Positions 38,690 through 49,104 of a DNA stretch of 63,500 bases are shown in pieces. Location: contig CAUYUJ010020673.1 of the NCBI GenBank assembly GCA_963575745.1, positions 64,001 to 127,500 on the forward strand, given 5' to 3'. The notes beneath the pieces were generated by a model. That model saw only the letters and a list, made by a program, of their open reading frames with translations. It was not told where the DNA came from and made no database searches. Made by a program: the position numbers and the translations under genes. The DNA comes from Prorocentrum cordatum (taxonomy: Eukaryota > Sar > Dinophyceae > Prorocentrales > Prorocentraceae). The stretch's first letter is position 1, and every line of letters begins with the position of its first letter.

Positions 38690-40818
38690 GAGGAATGATC
38701 CCTGAGATCCCACATGTTGCAGCATCGCGAGCGAAATCGAGATTGGCCTAGGCATTCTTTCCGCGCCAGATCGATACGCGGGGGCCCCAGGGCCTGAATC
38801 TCGAGGGGTGTGAGGATCTCAGGGATGCGGAGAGCAAGGGGCTGCGCTTCCCTTCCTGCCCTGCACGCCCCTTCCCGACGACGCGCACGCATTTTTCGGC
38901 ACAAGTGTGGCAACATCTTCTCGAGCAGTGCGAAATAAAAGGTCGATCCCTGGTGCAGGCTCTTGGAGACCTGGGCAAGGACACGGTTCTCCCCTTCGTC
39001 ATTATACGTCCACCGGAAGCGGGGATTCCCGCCCGTCCGCGATTGCTAAGCAATGTGGAGCGCCATGTGGAATGTATAGACTAGGTGGCCGCCTGAAGCT
39101 TTAGAATATTGCAAAAAGTCAACCATGTGCTTCTCAAGCGCATTCTGATCAGACGGGGACATGTGCCTGGGAGAATTCATTACAAGTGCCTGAAAATCTG
39201 CGAATGCCTTGGCTGCAAAAGGAAGCAAGATTGATCCACCCTCGCGGAAGCACTGCGGGTTCTCACTGCAAATCATTGGGAGTAGCGGCGCTAGGTGCCG
39301 AGTCTCGGCGGCTTTTGCATGCAGCATCATATTTGAAGCATCTGTGTGTTTCCCCAACACTTTGAAAGACAACTTCTGGATTATGCATTTGCCTTTCTCC
39401 CGAGTAAGGCCAGCTGCAATATGGAAGGATTTGATCCTGCGTCTAAGATGGATAATGTTGTCGTGGTTCCTGACGAGCACTGTCGTAGCACGGCTCTGGG
39501 CGAAATTGTTCAGAACCAGTTGCCATAATATTGTGCCGATGAGCCGTTGGGATGTGCCCAAGTCGCACACGTGCACGAGATCAAGCGCAACCATCGAGAT
39601 CGTGAGCCCGATTACTCCGAAAATTGGCGCCACAAATGCGAGGCCTGCTGCGTTCCTAGAATCGGAAAGCGTGAGCTCCAAGGGGTCGTCTGGCGCGACG
39701 TGGGCATCGCCCAGCGAGTGCGTGTCGACCACGCGCCCGCGCGGGATCAACCGCCATCCCGCCTCGAGGTTAAACTCGGGCACGGCTCGCCATGTCCCGT
39801 AGCCCCACAACTCTGCGTCATGGCGGCATGCACGAATGATCCGATTCAGCTGCGCTCTTGTCTTCACGATAATTTGTTGTAAGCATGTTTTAACCATTCG
39901 TTCATAAACAGCTGGGTTCTTATCCTCCCAAACAGCACTATCAATATTCAGAGGAAAGGAGAACATGTCCTCCTTGGTTGTGGTGCAGCACGGACAGGGG
40001 TGTTGAATGTTGTCCCAACGGCGAAAACCACAGGCGCTGATAATCTCAAGCATGTCTGCCCTGAGCTCCACAAGGGCCGCGCAGAGCCCGCCCGCAAGGG
40101 CGAACCCACGCATGTTGGCCCGCCACTCGCTCTCGAATGGCAGCCCGTCGTGGGACACAGCTGGAAACAAACCTGCCGCCATGATGTCGAGCGACCAGAC
40201 AACCGCAGCCATGATCGAGGCGATTGTGCACATTCCTCTGCATGCACACTGGCAGAGTTCTGACTTTCTGATGGTTGCTATCGTGCGTCGTTTCCCAGTT
40301 ATGCAATTGCTCCAGTACGTGCAGATGAACGCGTCGCGTTTAGTGCGCGGCACGCCATCGCTGTAAAACCCGATCGGGGAGGTCTTCGCTCGGCCCTTTT
40401 CGACGGCAACTGCGTGCGCAGGGCAGTGCGGGGGGAGCTCTTCGAGGGGCACGTCTGTCAAGTGGTAGTCCTCCGGCCGCTCCTGGTAGGAGAGGTGGAA
40501 CGCTTCGTGCGGCAGCATGATCGGGAATTGCATATTCGTGCGCCGTTCAGCATCACTGCCCCATACGGGGATGGTAGTTACATAGAAGCGCCCCCTTGCC
40601 TGGGCACGGACTACATTTCTCAAGTGGCCTGCGTGGTGGTTCGACGCCCGGGCGGGGCCCAGCGCCAGGTCCCCGACGCCCGCGCTGCCAGCGCGCTGCG
40701 CGTGCCACGCGATCGCGCACGCATCCTCCCCGAACAATTTAACCCTGAGATCGCATGCGTGGGAAATCAAAACCTCGTAAACAAGCATGCGCGATCGGAG
40801 CCAATTCTTGCGCGGCAT
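38690..40818 (-). CDS. Large ORF with one in-frame TAG, unknown multicopy-type protein
   Basis: The ATG at 40818 (MPRKNWLRSRMLVYEVLISH) has TGA two codons upstream. The frame is open for 590 codons and contains GFYSDGVPRTKRDAFICTYW, RKSELCQCACRGMCTIASIM, DNIQHPCPCCTTTKEDMFSF and ALDLVHVCDLGTSQRLIGTI. TAG at 39046-39048 follows MALHIA, but the same frame goes on as GNPRFRWTYNDEGENRVLAQ and ALLEKMLPHLCRKM before a strong donor, ACG|GTACGT (about 38688). So the stop is probably a nonsense mutation inside one protein of about 700 residues. Paired Cys motifs (CQC, CPCC) suggest metal binding. It resembles a transposase-like family abundant in dinoflagellates (memory only). Confidence 0.65.
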
Positions 40819-41389
40819 TTTTCAAGCTGGATCGAGCTGCGGGGGGCCAAGGCCCGAAACCTGTCGACAACGATGCGTCTCGAAAACCTTTGGGGCGCCA
40901 GGATCCCAGGGACACGCGACCCGATCGTCCTAGAATTCCTCGCTGAGAGTGGGGGCGGCGGGGGCCGGGCCGAATCCAAATGAGCAGTCAACGGGAACGT
41001 TCAGCGAGATTCATCTGGGAAGATCGGGCGTGCATGAATTGTTCGAACCCCCTTTCCTTCGCCGTCGGCTTCCCCTCAGACCACCCTTCGAGAAGATAGC
41101 GCCGCAATCCGACGCCATTGTCGCCCTGGGCGACATGGCAAGCAAACCGACTGCACCCCTCTATATCTCTAAAAGGCCGAGCTCCGAGGAAGCCCGTGCG
41201 AGGCGTCGCCCATCAGCGATCGACGCGCGCATTGGCGCAGCTCGGTGTCCCCCCAGGGTTCCTGTAGGCTCCAGTCTCCTCCATTCCCCTCCTTCTTCCA
41301 TCCCCCCGTTCCCCCGTGCCTTTTCGCCGCCCCCCCTTTCGCGCCCCCCAAATCTCAATTCCATACTTAAGTGCAATCGTGTTGCAAGC
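40819..41389. other. Spacer upstream of the large ORF
   Basis: Mixed sequence without low complexity. Both strands have ORFs of 60-190 codons, none clearly protein-like. CATTCCCCTCCTTCTTCC-type pyrimidine-rich sequence lies at 41280-41330. Confidence 0.3.
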
Positions 41390-41642
41390 CATCCGCCTCG
41401 ACTTCCTGCGGCGCCCCCGCTGTCGACGTCGGCGCCGCGGATCCAAGCTCAAGCTCAGCGGCAGCAGCGCGGCCCGTCATCAAATGAGAATCGAGGAGGT
41501 CGATCGCCCTGAGATCCGACGTCGCGAACAATGCAACACCGCTGGAAAACGCATCCAACATCATCACGACCGATCTGTAGGCACTCGAACGGCATCGATG
41601 GCCCACGGGCCCGAACTGGGGGCACCATGTCACGTTAACCAT
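41390..41642 (-). CDS. Candidate minus-strand exon
   Basis: The frame reads VNVTWCPQFGPVGHRCRSSA, YRSVVMMLDAFSSGVALFAT, SDLRAIDLLDSHLMTGRAAA. The composition is better than on the plus strand. It lies upstream of the large ORF on the same strand and may be an earlier exon of it. Boundaries are not fixed. Confidence 0.35.
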
Positions 41643-43305
41643 GCGACGTCAGGATCTCATGGGGATCTGTCAATGCAGCCCAAAAACAAAGAAAACAATA
41701 CCTCAGGGCTAGACCCTTAAGCTAGACGACCACGGACAATTGCAAATCTATCGTTTTTTTTTTTGGGGGGGTGCTTTGATCAAGCGGAAGCATGACGGGT
41801 TGACCTCCCAGCATTCTTATTCGAAGCATCTGCTTGGCCTCTCAATCTGAACTTGCAGACCAGCCGCCATTTCTTCGCGCGCGACGGTCTGGCGGCATAC
41901 CTGGAACGGGTCGGCCACGAGCAAACTGTATATACATGCCATGAAATTGTGAATCTGGCCAGCTGCTGACTGCCCCATCACTGCTCCTCGTCTCCGTCGC
42001 CGCGCCCCTCATCCTCCTCCGAACGGACCTTCCCCCCCCTCCTCCCCATCACCGTCATCATCATCACCATCAGCATCATCAGTATCATCATCCGCATCAT
42101 CATCATCGCCATCATCACCATCATCATCGTCGTTGTCATCATCATCATCATCATCATGGGTAGCAGCATTGTCATTGATTCAGCTCGCGTTCGAGAGCCC
42201 ATCTCTCGAGCTTATACCCGCACTTCAAAGGCACCACGTGCCCGAAAAGTTGCCTGCAGAGGCAGCCGTGGGAGCTGGGAAACTGGAAAGACCTGCAACG
42301 CTGAGCTGGCAAACTGCGAGGGCTGGCAAGACGACGAATGCGCGCGCGCAACATGCATTCACGTGAGTAACGGAACGGAGCAGGTCTTACGCGATATGGC
42401 ATACAAACACTAGGTTGCTTACGTGGGCCGCCAGCGCGGCGCGCCATATTGGAGACGAGAACGCTTGCATACGCGCGACCTTGCGCGGACAGCTTGCACT
42501 CAGTTTTTTTTTTACGCCGTTCATTTGCACTCGCACGCGCGCGCACACGCAAGCAAATGCGAGAGCGGTGGTCGAGGGATGGGGGGGGTCTAGCTGCTGA
42601 GCTCTACTGCGGTTGCGATTCGCCCAGGGCTTTCGTCGCCGGGGCAACCGCTGCCATCGCTGGAGCAATCGAGCCCCGCAGCCGCTTCGCCTCGCCGATG
42701 CGCGGTCGGAGTCGGCAAAGCAACACGCACGTGAAGAGCGCTGCGATCGACAGTCGATTCGCGTCGCCGTGCTCGGATCGGGCGACTTCGTGACAGCGCC
42801 AATTCTCACGCGACTCCTATCCTCCTCCTCCTCCTCCTCCTCCCCCCTCCCTCCTCCTAGCCTTCCTCGCCCCCCTTACTACTGCCCCCGCGCTCTCCCT
42901 CGGGGCCCGCCTCGCCCTCCCCGCAGCCTTCCTTCTTCCTTCTCCCCCTCCTTCCTCGAAGCTCTCGTCGGCGGCCAGCGTGCCTCCTCGATCTCAGTTT
43001 TGATCACCTCGACGCCGGGCTCTGGCCTGGCTGGCAGGGGGCAGATCGAGATGACGGAGCAGGGTCGAGCTCGCGGATGATGCCCTGCGCTCAAGCAATC
43101 CTCGCGGCCATGCTCGGTTAACGAATCCTCTGGCGCGTTGCTGTCGGATCACGCCGAAACCAGCCTATCAGGCAGAGGAGGTTTGCGGCGCCCTTGGAGA
43201 AGGATGAGAGGAAGAGGAGAGGAGAGGGGGAGAGGTGTATACACATAAACATATGTAGGCAGGTATGACTATACATATATACATGTATATATATATATAT
43301 ATAGC
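41643..43305. repeat. CAT microsatellite, CCTCC tract and TA tract; no firm gene
   Basis: 42035-42160 is a CATCAT microsatellite. 42825-42870 is CCTCCTCC-rich. 43240-43305 is ATATAC/TA-rich. ORFs at 42390-43080 exist on both strands but show no family and no clear codon preference. Confidence 0.45.
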
Positions 43306-43536
43306 CTGGGTGAGGGACCTGTCTCGATGCAAGATCCACGGCCCCCCTCGACCGAACAATCGATCGAAGTCCTCCCCTCTGAACGGTTCTGCTGCCCACG
43401 GTGTCATTATTGCAACGGGCGCGGGGGCTGACTTCCCCTGGATCCCCGCGGTGAGGGAGCTCTTGTTGGTCGTGAGCTGCTGGAGGGCAGCGTCCACTTG
43501 AGGCGCGAACGGCGAGAGCCACGGCGCGTTCTCCAC
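43306..43536 (-). CDS. Candidate 77-codon exon with GC donor
   Basis: Acceptor GGGGTAGGGTAG|GTGG, exactly 77 codons (VENAPWLSPFAPQVDAALQQ, LTTNKSSLTAGIQGKSAPAP, FRGEDFDRLFGRGGPWILHR), and end LTQ before GCTATA, which would be a GC donor. The phase is 0 at both ends. The product is not recognised. Confidence 0.5.
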
Positions 43537-44654
43537 CTACCCTACCCCGAGCACGAGCAGCATTGACCAGACGGGGCGGGGATAAAGAGCGGAGTGAAAC
43601 AGGGCCCATTCGAGCACCACTCACGGTCGAGCGTGGTAGATCCCACGCGCGAGTAGGACACGCAGATGGCCTCCAAGAAAGGATGCCCATTCAACCAGGC
43701 CCTGGAGGAGGTGGAGGGGGGAGGGGGAGCGGGGGGGAGGGGGGGGGGAGGAGGAGGAGGAATAGAAGAGGGAAGGATGAGGAGGAGGAGGAGGAGGAGG
43801 AAGAAGAGGACGAGAAAGGAGGAGGGGAAGGAGGAGCCCCCCCCCCCTCCCCCCACCCCCCCGCCAACCACTCGAATGCCCTCGAGCTGGGCGTTGATCT
43901 GGCTGCGCTGCGCTCGCCGGGGAGGGCTCAACCGTGCAATTGGCCGGCCCTCCCTTTCCCTTACCCCTTCTCCCACATACCTGCGGTCCCCATGATCTTT
44001 GCCGGCGGGGGTCGGTGTGGCGGCCCCTGGTCGCGGCATGCGCGCAAAAAACGATTCAAAATGGAAACGAGGGCGGCCCGGCGGGGATGCGAGACCCCTC
44101 ATGAATAAGTGCATCAACCGGGAGGCGTCCTACCACCAAAAAAAAAACAAAGTAAAAAAAAAAGACAACAAAACCAAAAAAAAACCAAAAACGAAGCAAA
44201 AAAAAAAACAAAATAACACAAAAAAAAAACCGAAAAAACAAAAGGCACCACAACGGAACGAAAAACAAAAACCAAAAAAGAGCCCACGGGCCGCGGGAGG
44301 AGGGACGACGGAACGCATGACAAGAACAGTGCACCCCACGCCAAGCCACTCCCCCCTCCTCCCCGAAATATCGACTCCTCCTGGGCTCCACCCTGTCTCC
44401 CCCCCTATCCTTCCATATCGCCCTTTCCCTTAGACCTATGATATAGCATATCATCTTTACTCAATTCTCCTACCCCCTCTGGGCTCCTTGCTCTCGCTGT
44501 CACTCGAGCACTCGGAGTAGCGGTCGTCGGAGCCATCGCCCATGCCCCCCGAACGCGGGAGGTGGGGGGAGGAGGGCAACGACGAGTGCGAAGAATGCAA
44601 AACAAGAAAAAAGGTGCAACCACTCTGACTCCTTATCTTGATCATGCGCTACTG
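43537..44654. repeat. GGA tract, C-run and A-rich tract
   Basis: 43700-43830 is GGA/GGGAGG-rich; 43838-43860 is C-rich. 44140-44285 is a run of AAAAAAAAAC-type sequence, the only strongly A-rich stretch in the window. 43560-43660 may hold minus-strand coding (HPFLEAICVSYSRVGSTT) but the frame is not certain. Confidence 0.5.
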
Positions 44655-44867
44655 CTCCGAGCCCCATCGTATTCGCGTGATCGAAAACTGACGTGCCCAC
44701 CCGAGCATGACGCACGCACGCCCAAGCCCCAACAATCCTTCGAGCTGGCACCGACAACTCGGAAGGGGTCGACGCGGCCCGTGCTCATGCGGGTCTTGAG
44801 GATCTGCTTCTTGATCTCCAGCGGGCGGCCGATGTCGCAGCCATCCTTCCTCCTCTTCTCTTCTGGC
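44655..44867 (-). CDS. Candidate minus-strand exon
   Basis: From acceptor GACGAGCAG|GCC the frame EEKRRKDGCDIGRPLEIKKQ, ILKTRMSTGRVDPFRVVGAS, SKDCWGLGVRASCSGG is open and protein-like. Preceded by an acidic GAGGAGGAT tract. Likely the exon after 45131-45269 in the same gene. Confidence 0.45.
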
Positions 44868-45130
44868 CTGCTCGTCAATGTCTCCCTCCTCATCCTCACC
44901 TTCCTCATCCTCCTCCAGGGGGCTATGAGGATGGTCGGGTGCATGTGTCCGAACTCGGCTCTTATATGGGGCCGTTATCATAGGGATCATGGGGTATCGT
45001 ATCATTGCTCATAGGTGCGCGTGGATACACACACGTATGTACATTCATATGTACATGTATACATATATACATATATACATACATATATGTCTTTGTATAC
45101 ACACGCGCATATACCTACCTGGTTTTACAC

Positions 45131-45269
45131 GGGCGTAGCTGCCTCCTTCTCTCCGCATTCCTTCGAGAGGCGGCGGTCGAGCGTCTCGCCCGTATGGGCG
45201 TCCTTGGTGATGTGAGTGGCCTTGAGCTTCGCGCAGTATCCTTTGATGGTCTCGGCCCGCTGCATGGCC
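45131..45269 (-). CDS. Candidate minus-strand exon (46 codons)
   Basis: Acceptor GGCAGCGCAG|GGCC. It encodes AMQRAETIKGYCAKLKATHI, TKDAHTGETLDRRLSKECGE, KEAATPV. It is followed by GTGTAA, which can be a GT donor or leads into an in-frame TAA stop. The sequence is Lys/Glu-rich and helical. No family is recognised. Confidence 0.5.
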
Positions 45270-45691
45270 CTGCGCTGCCGTGATGTTACGACATGCCCAC
45301 CCTGAGATCCGACGTCGACGTCGAGATCTCACTGTGTTTCAATGCTTTCGAGATCTCGATAGAATTGAAACACAGCGAGACATCACGACCCGAGCCCTAT
45401 ATAGGCCCCATCTCTCTACGTCGTTGCTCCAGCTCTAGCTGGATCGATCTGCGATGGCACCGTGACCCGAAATTGGACAAACACGCCCGACTCGAAACGC
45501 ATGAGCCGCCATGGTCTCGAGAAGGGTAGTGCCAGCATGCTGCAACGTCCGAGGTGCCGAACACCGAACTCACACTATTGCACATCCCTGATCCCATCCT
45601 ACCCCCTGATCCCTCCTACCTTGATCCTCCCCCTGATTACACAACTCGTGTCCTCCATCCCTGATCCCCTCCTACCTTGATCCTCCCTATC
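45270..45691. repeat. Hairpin and CCTGATCCC tandem repeat
   Basis: 45322-45379 is an inverted repeat (CACTGTGTTTCAAT with ATTGAAACACAGCG). 45588-45690 has two to three copies of CTGATCCCMTCCTACCTTGA with TCCTCCC. No gene is seen. Confidence 0.6.
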
Positions 45692-45887
45692 CTGATGCCC
45701 ACTGCGAGACTTCTCCGTCGTTGCCATTGGCGGGGCAAGCCTCTGGCCAGTCGGAGTGGCCTTATTCTCCTCTGGCCAGCCGCGCTCGATCAGCAGACGA
45801 TCCCAATTGAACCATTGGTCCATGTGCTTGGAGCTGGCCTCCCTGGACTCCATCTCCGTCTCGACGCATTCGGCGAAGCGGAAGTCG
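45692..45887 (-). CDS. Candidate minus-strand exon with GA donor
   Basis: DFRFAECVETEMESREASSK, HMDQWFNWDRLLIERGWPEE, NKATPTGQRLAPPMATTEKS, ending GHQ before GATAGG (a GA donor). A ~58-base upstream duplicate of the start (CGCCTTCCGCTTCGCTGAAT, about 45930-45949) suggests a local tandem duplication. The product is not recognised. Confidence 0.5.
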
Positions 45888-46617
45888 CCTCCCCTCCCAG
45901 CGCCATCTCGAGGACCACTGTTCCCATGCATTCAGCGAAGCGGAAGGCGACTCTGCGACCGAATGCAGGCGCTCATGCTATGAACCCCCATATCGAGAAT
46001 CATCGGCTCTTTCATCTGACGACGCGCGACGGCGCGATGAGGAGCGGGGCGGGGGGGGGGGGGGGGGGGCGAGGGGGGGCAAGATCTTGAATGAGGTGGC
46101 GCCCTAACGGGCGCCAATGGGGACGCATGGGGAAGAAGTGGAGGGGCAAGGGCAAGATCCCGCCCAAGCTCCGTATTTGCGTCACTTCTTCAACCACCTC
46201 TTGAGGCCCTGGCGGCTCTGCCGCTTCTACTCGAGCTTCACTTCTTCTTTCTGGGATGCTCTGGGATGCGAGGCGCGTCCTGCTGCAGGCGAAGGTTGCG
46301 AGGGGCGGGGGCGGGGCCGCTCAGGAATTCCGCCTGCGACGCGAATGGCACAGACATGGAATGCTGTATGTTTGTTTGTTTATACTAAGAACAGGACATA
46401 CACATATACACATACACAAATACAAATACATATACATATACATAGACATAGACATACACATGTATACATTTACACGTATACATAAACATACACGCATATA
46501 TACATATCTGCATATGCATGCACTTCGATTTGTGCACATACACACATATATACACACATATAGGTATGACAAGGCCTCGCGCGCATGGTACCGGACGCAC
46601 AACCGTGCATCGCACAC
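45888..46617. repeat. G-run, spacer and CATACA/TACA microsatellite
   Basis: 46049-46070 is a G-run. 46380-46565 is ACATACACATATAC-type microsatellite. 46120-46260 has a weak minus reading (PQEVVEEVTQIRSLG) that I do not call. Confidence 0.5.
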
Positions 46618-46774
46618 GCGAGGCGTCGGGGGCTGCGGTCCGCATGCGCTGCAAATCGTTATCGTGGTTTTTGCTGGCGGCACGCGCGACTTTCTTCTTT
46701 GCTTTCGCCGCAGCCTTCTCCGCGGCGGACTTCGGCGTAGCCCTCTTCGGCGGCATCGCCTCCCGTGGACCCAT
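46618..46774 (-). CDS. Candidate first exon of a Lys/Ala-rich protein
   Basis: ATG at 46774 (or 46756) opens MGPREAMPPKRATPKSAAEK then AAAKAKKKVARAASKNHDND and LQRMRTAAPDAS. The donor is CGC|GTGTGCG (46617). The N-terminus is strongly basic and Lys-Ala-rich, as in nucleic-acid-binding tails. The next exon was not identified. Confidence 0.5.
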
Positions 46775-48020
46775 ATATGTGCACGCGCACCCTGAGGTCC
46801 GACGGCGCTGTGCAACCATGGCCCTGGGCCCACTTTCCTATGCAATTTTTCGAGCCCGATCGATATGCGAGAGTCCTCGTGCCAGGCCAGCAAAACAGCA
46901 GGCGATGCGCGCGGGGGGCGGTCGAGCCACGCCCAAGGGATGATTCCAGCCTGCAACTTGAACACGACTGTTCCGCAGCGGCAATATCCAGGTCGCGGGG
47001 GCTTGCGGCAATATCCAAGTCGGCAACGTGCACACAAGCAACACTCCATGCGAAGATGAGCAGGTCGGCAAAGGTGGGCCATCCAACATCCACACTTATT
47101 TGCTGTTGCGTATATTTTGCGGCTGTATGCATGTGTATATATATATATAATAGTTGTATGTGCGTGGCTGCGCATACACATGAAACACAAACACGCCACG
47201 GGCGCTCGCCATGGCCCAGCGCAACTGCATGATACATTATAAGTACACGCCATGTGGGCACTTGTGCAAGCACTCGCATATATACACATTATATATAGTA
47301 TATAATATATATTAAATATATATATATTATAGAATCTATTATATATATAGATATATATATACATAATATACACACACCACCTATGTGGCGTATATACGCT
47401 ATATGTAGGTGTGCTATATAGGTGCACACACGCGTTCGCGCGCAAATGCGAGAGAGGTCGGCACCGTGCTTGCGCCGCGGGCACGCGCGCGTCAACTGTT
47501 TTCCCTCCACGGCCGAGTCGCACGTCCGCTGCAAGACGGCGGGCGACGTCAGCTTGCCGCCCGCGCGCCCGCGCGGGCTCGCGCCCGGCAACGATCTATT
47601 GCCAGGCGCGCGCACGCGCGCGCGCCCGCACAATGCGGCAATATCCAGGTCGGCTACGCGCCGTCACATTTCGCCTGCTAGCCGCGTGACGACGCAGATA
47701 ACTGCGTCGCGGTCCATCGGCGCGCGCGGGCCGCGCGCGCGCCCATCCTGCCGCGGGTCGGCCGCGCGTCGCCGACGTCGCCGCCCCGCGGCGCCTGCGC
47801 GCGGCCGGCACGGGCCACGCCTCCGCGCCCCCCCCGCCGGCCCCATCCGCCGCGCGCCCGCGCGGCGGCGCAAGACAACCGCCCCCGCCCCCCCCCCCGC
47901 CCCGGCCCGTGCCACCCCGCGCCCCGCATGCGCCCCGCGCCGTCAGCGTCGCCACGACCCGCCGCCCCCCCCCCCCGCGCTCGGCACGCGCGCGCGCACG
48001 GGTCGCCTCGCCCTTAAGGG
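46775..48020. repeat. Spacer with TA tracts and CGCG-rich DNA
   Basis: GCGGCAATATCCAGGTCG-type 18-mers recur at about 46977, 47008 and 47636. 47145-47400 is TATATA-rich. 47620-47990 is very CpG-rich with C-runs. The ORFs are Arg/Ala-rich and not called. Confidence 0.5.
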
Positions 48021-48600
48021 CGAGCGGGCATCAAAGAACATTAAAGAACATTAAAGCACATTGAAGAACAAGAACATTAAATAACATTAAAGAACATTAA
48101 AGAACATTAAAGAAAATTACATAACGTTAAATAACATTAGAAAACATTACACTCAAGAACATTGAATACCATTAAAGAACATTAAATAACATGAAAGAAC
48201 ATTAAAGCACATTAATGAACACTAAAGCACAATAAAAAAAGAACAGTAACATTACATAACATTACATTAAAGAACATTAAGGAACATTAAGGAAGATAAT
48301 ATTTAAAACATTAAAAAAACAATAAATAGCATTACATACAACAACATTAAATAACACCAACGAACATTAAACACCAATAAAGAACATTAAATAACAGTAA
48401 AGAACATTAAAGAACATTAAATAACATTAAATAAAATTGAAGAACATAAAAGAACATTACATACAAAAACAACAAAGAACAATAAAAAAACAGTAAAGAG
48501 AATTAAAGAACATTTAAGAACATGAACATTAAAGAACATTACATAACATAACATTAAAGAACATGAAAGATCATTAAAGAACATTCGAAAACATTAGAAC
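48021..48600 (+). repeat. AAAGAACATT minisatellite
   Basis: About 55 imperfect copies of a 10-11 base unit, (A)AAAGAACATT, with ATAACATT variants. It is A/T-rich and sharply bounded by GC-rich DNA on both sides. No stop-free frame; non-coding. Confidence 0.85.
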
Positions 48601-48654
48601 TTTCGAGCCCGCGCAAAAGGGGCGGGGGCTCGAACGCTCTGCAATGTTGCTGGC

Positions 48655-48945
48655 AGGCCAACCCCAGGCGGGGGGGCGTTGGCCGACCTCGCGGCACCGC
48701 TGGCCCGCGGGCGAGCGTCTGGGCACGCGCGCGGGGGCGTCGCGGGGGCGCTCGGGCTCCTCGGGCGCGTCGGATCCGCCACGCGGAAGCAAGCGAGGGC
48801 TGCGCCTCCCCCGTTTGGGTCTGCATGGCCACTCGACGCACCCGAGGAGACCCAGCGCCCCCGCGACGCGCCCCCGCGCGCGTGCCCGACGCCAACCCGC
48901 GGGGCCACGGTGCAGCTGGGCAAGCCAGTCCCCGCCCCCCCCCCC
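48655..48945. repeat. GC-rich inverted repeat (~130-base arms)
   Basis: GGGCACGCGCGCGGGGGCGT (48720) is mirrored by CGCCCCCGCGCGCGTGCCCG (about 48870-48890). The outer parts (GTTGGCCGACCTCGCGGCAC region and CCAACCCGCGGGGCCACGGT region) also pair loosely. The loop of about 60 bases holds GCAAGCGAGGGCTGCGCCTC. Confidence 0.6.
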
Positions 48946-48970
48946 CCCCCCCCCGCCCACACACACACAC

Positions 48971-49104
48971 CTCGAGGGCCCGCCAACGGGCGCCCCTATC
49001 AGGGGCGCCCAGTCGTGCTGCTGCGTTGTAAGTGTAGTAGAGAAGCCAAAACACACATCGCCACCAGTACTGTCGACCACGGCGCCGAGCAAACCCAGGT
49101 GCAC
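48971..49104 (-). CDS. Candidate minus-strand exon (44 codons)
   Basis: Acceptor GGCGGCCCAG-like CGCCCAG|GTGC and donor CTCGAG|GTGTGT. It encodes VHLGLLGAVVDSTGGDVCFG, FSTTLTTQQHDWAPLIGAPV, GGPSR. Protein-like but unrecognised. Confidence 0.45.

Noticed and set aside
37567-38916. 449-codon minus ORF as a separate gene
   Set aside because: Its first part is the continuation of the large ORF past the TAG; the rest is poly-Ser/Leu from GGA tracts.
19769-39048. TAG reassigned to a sense codon in this genome
   Set aside because: Three conserved frames have in-frame TAG (19769, 36436, 39046), but TGA and TAA also interrupt related frames, and normal genes here end in TAG and TGA. Ordinary nonsense mutations explain it.
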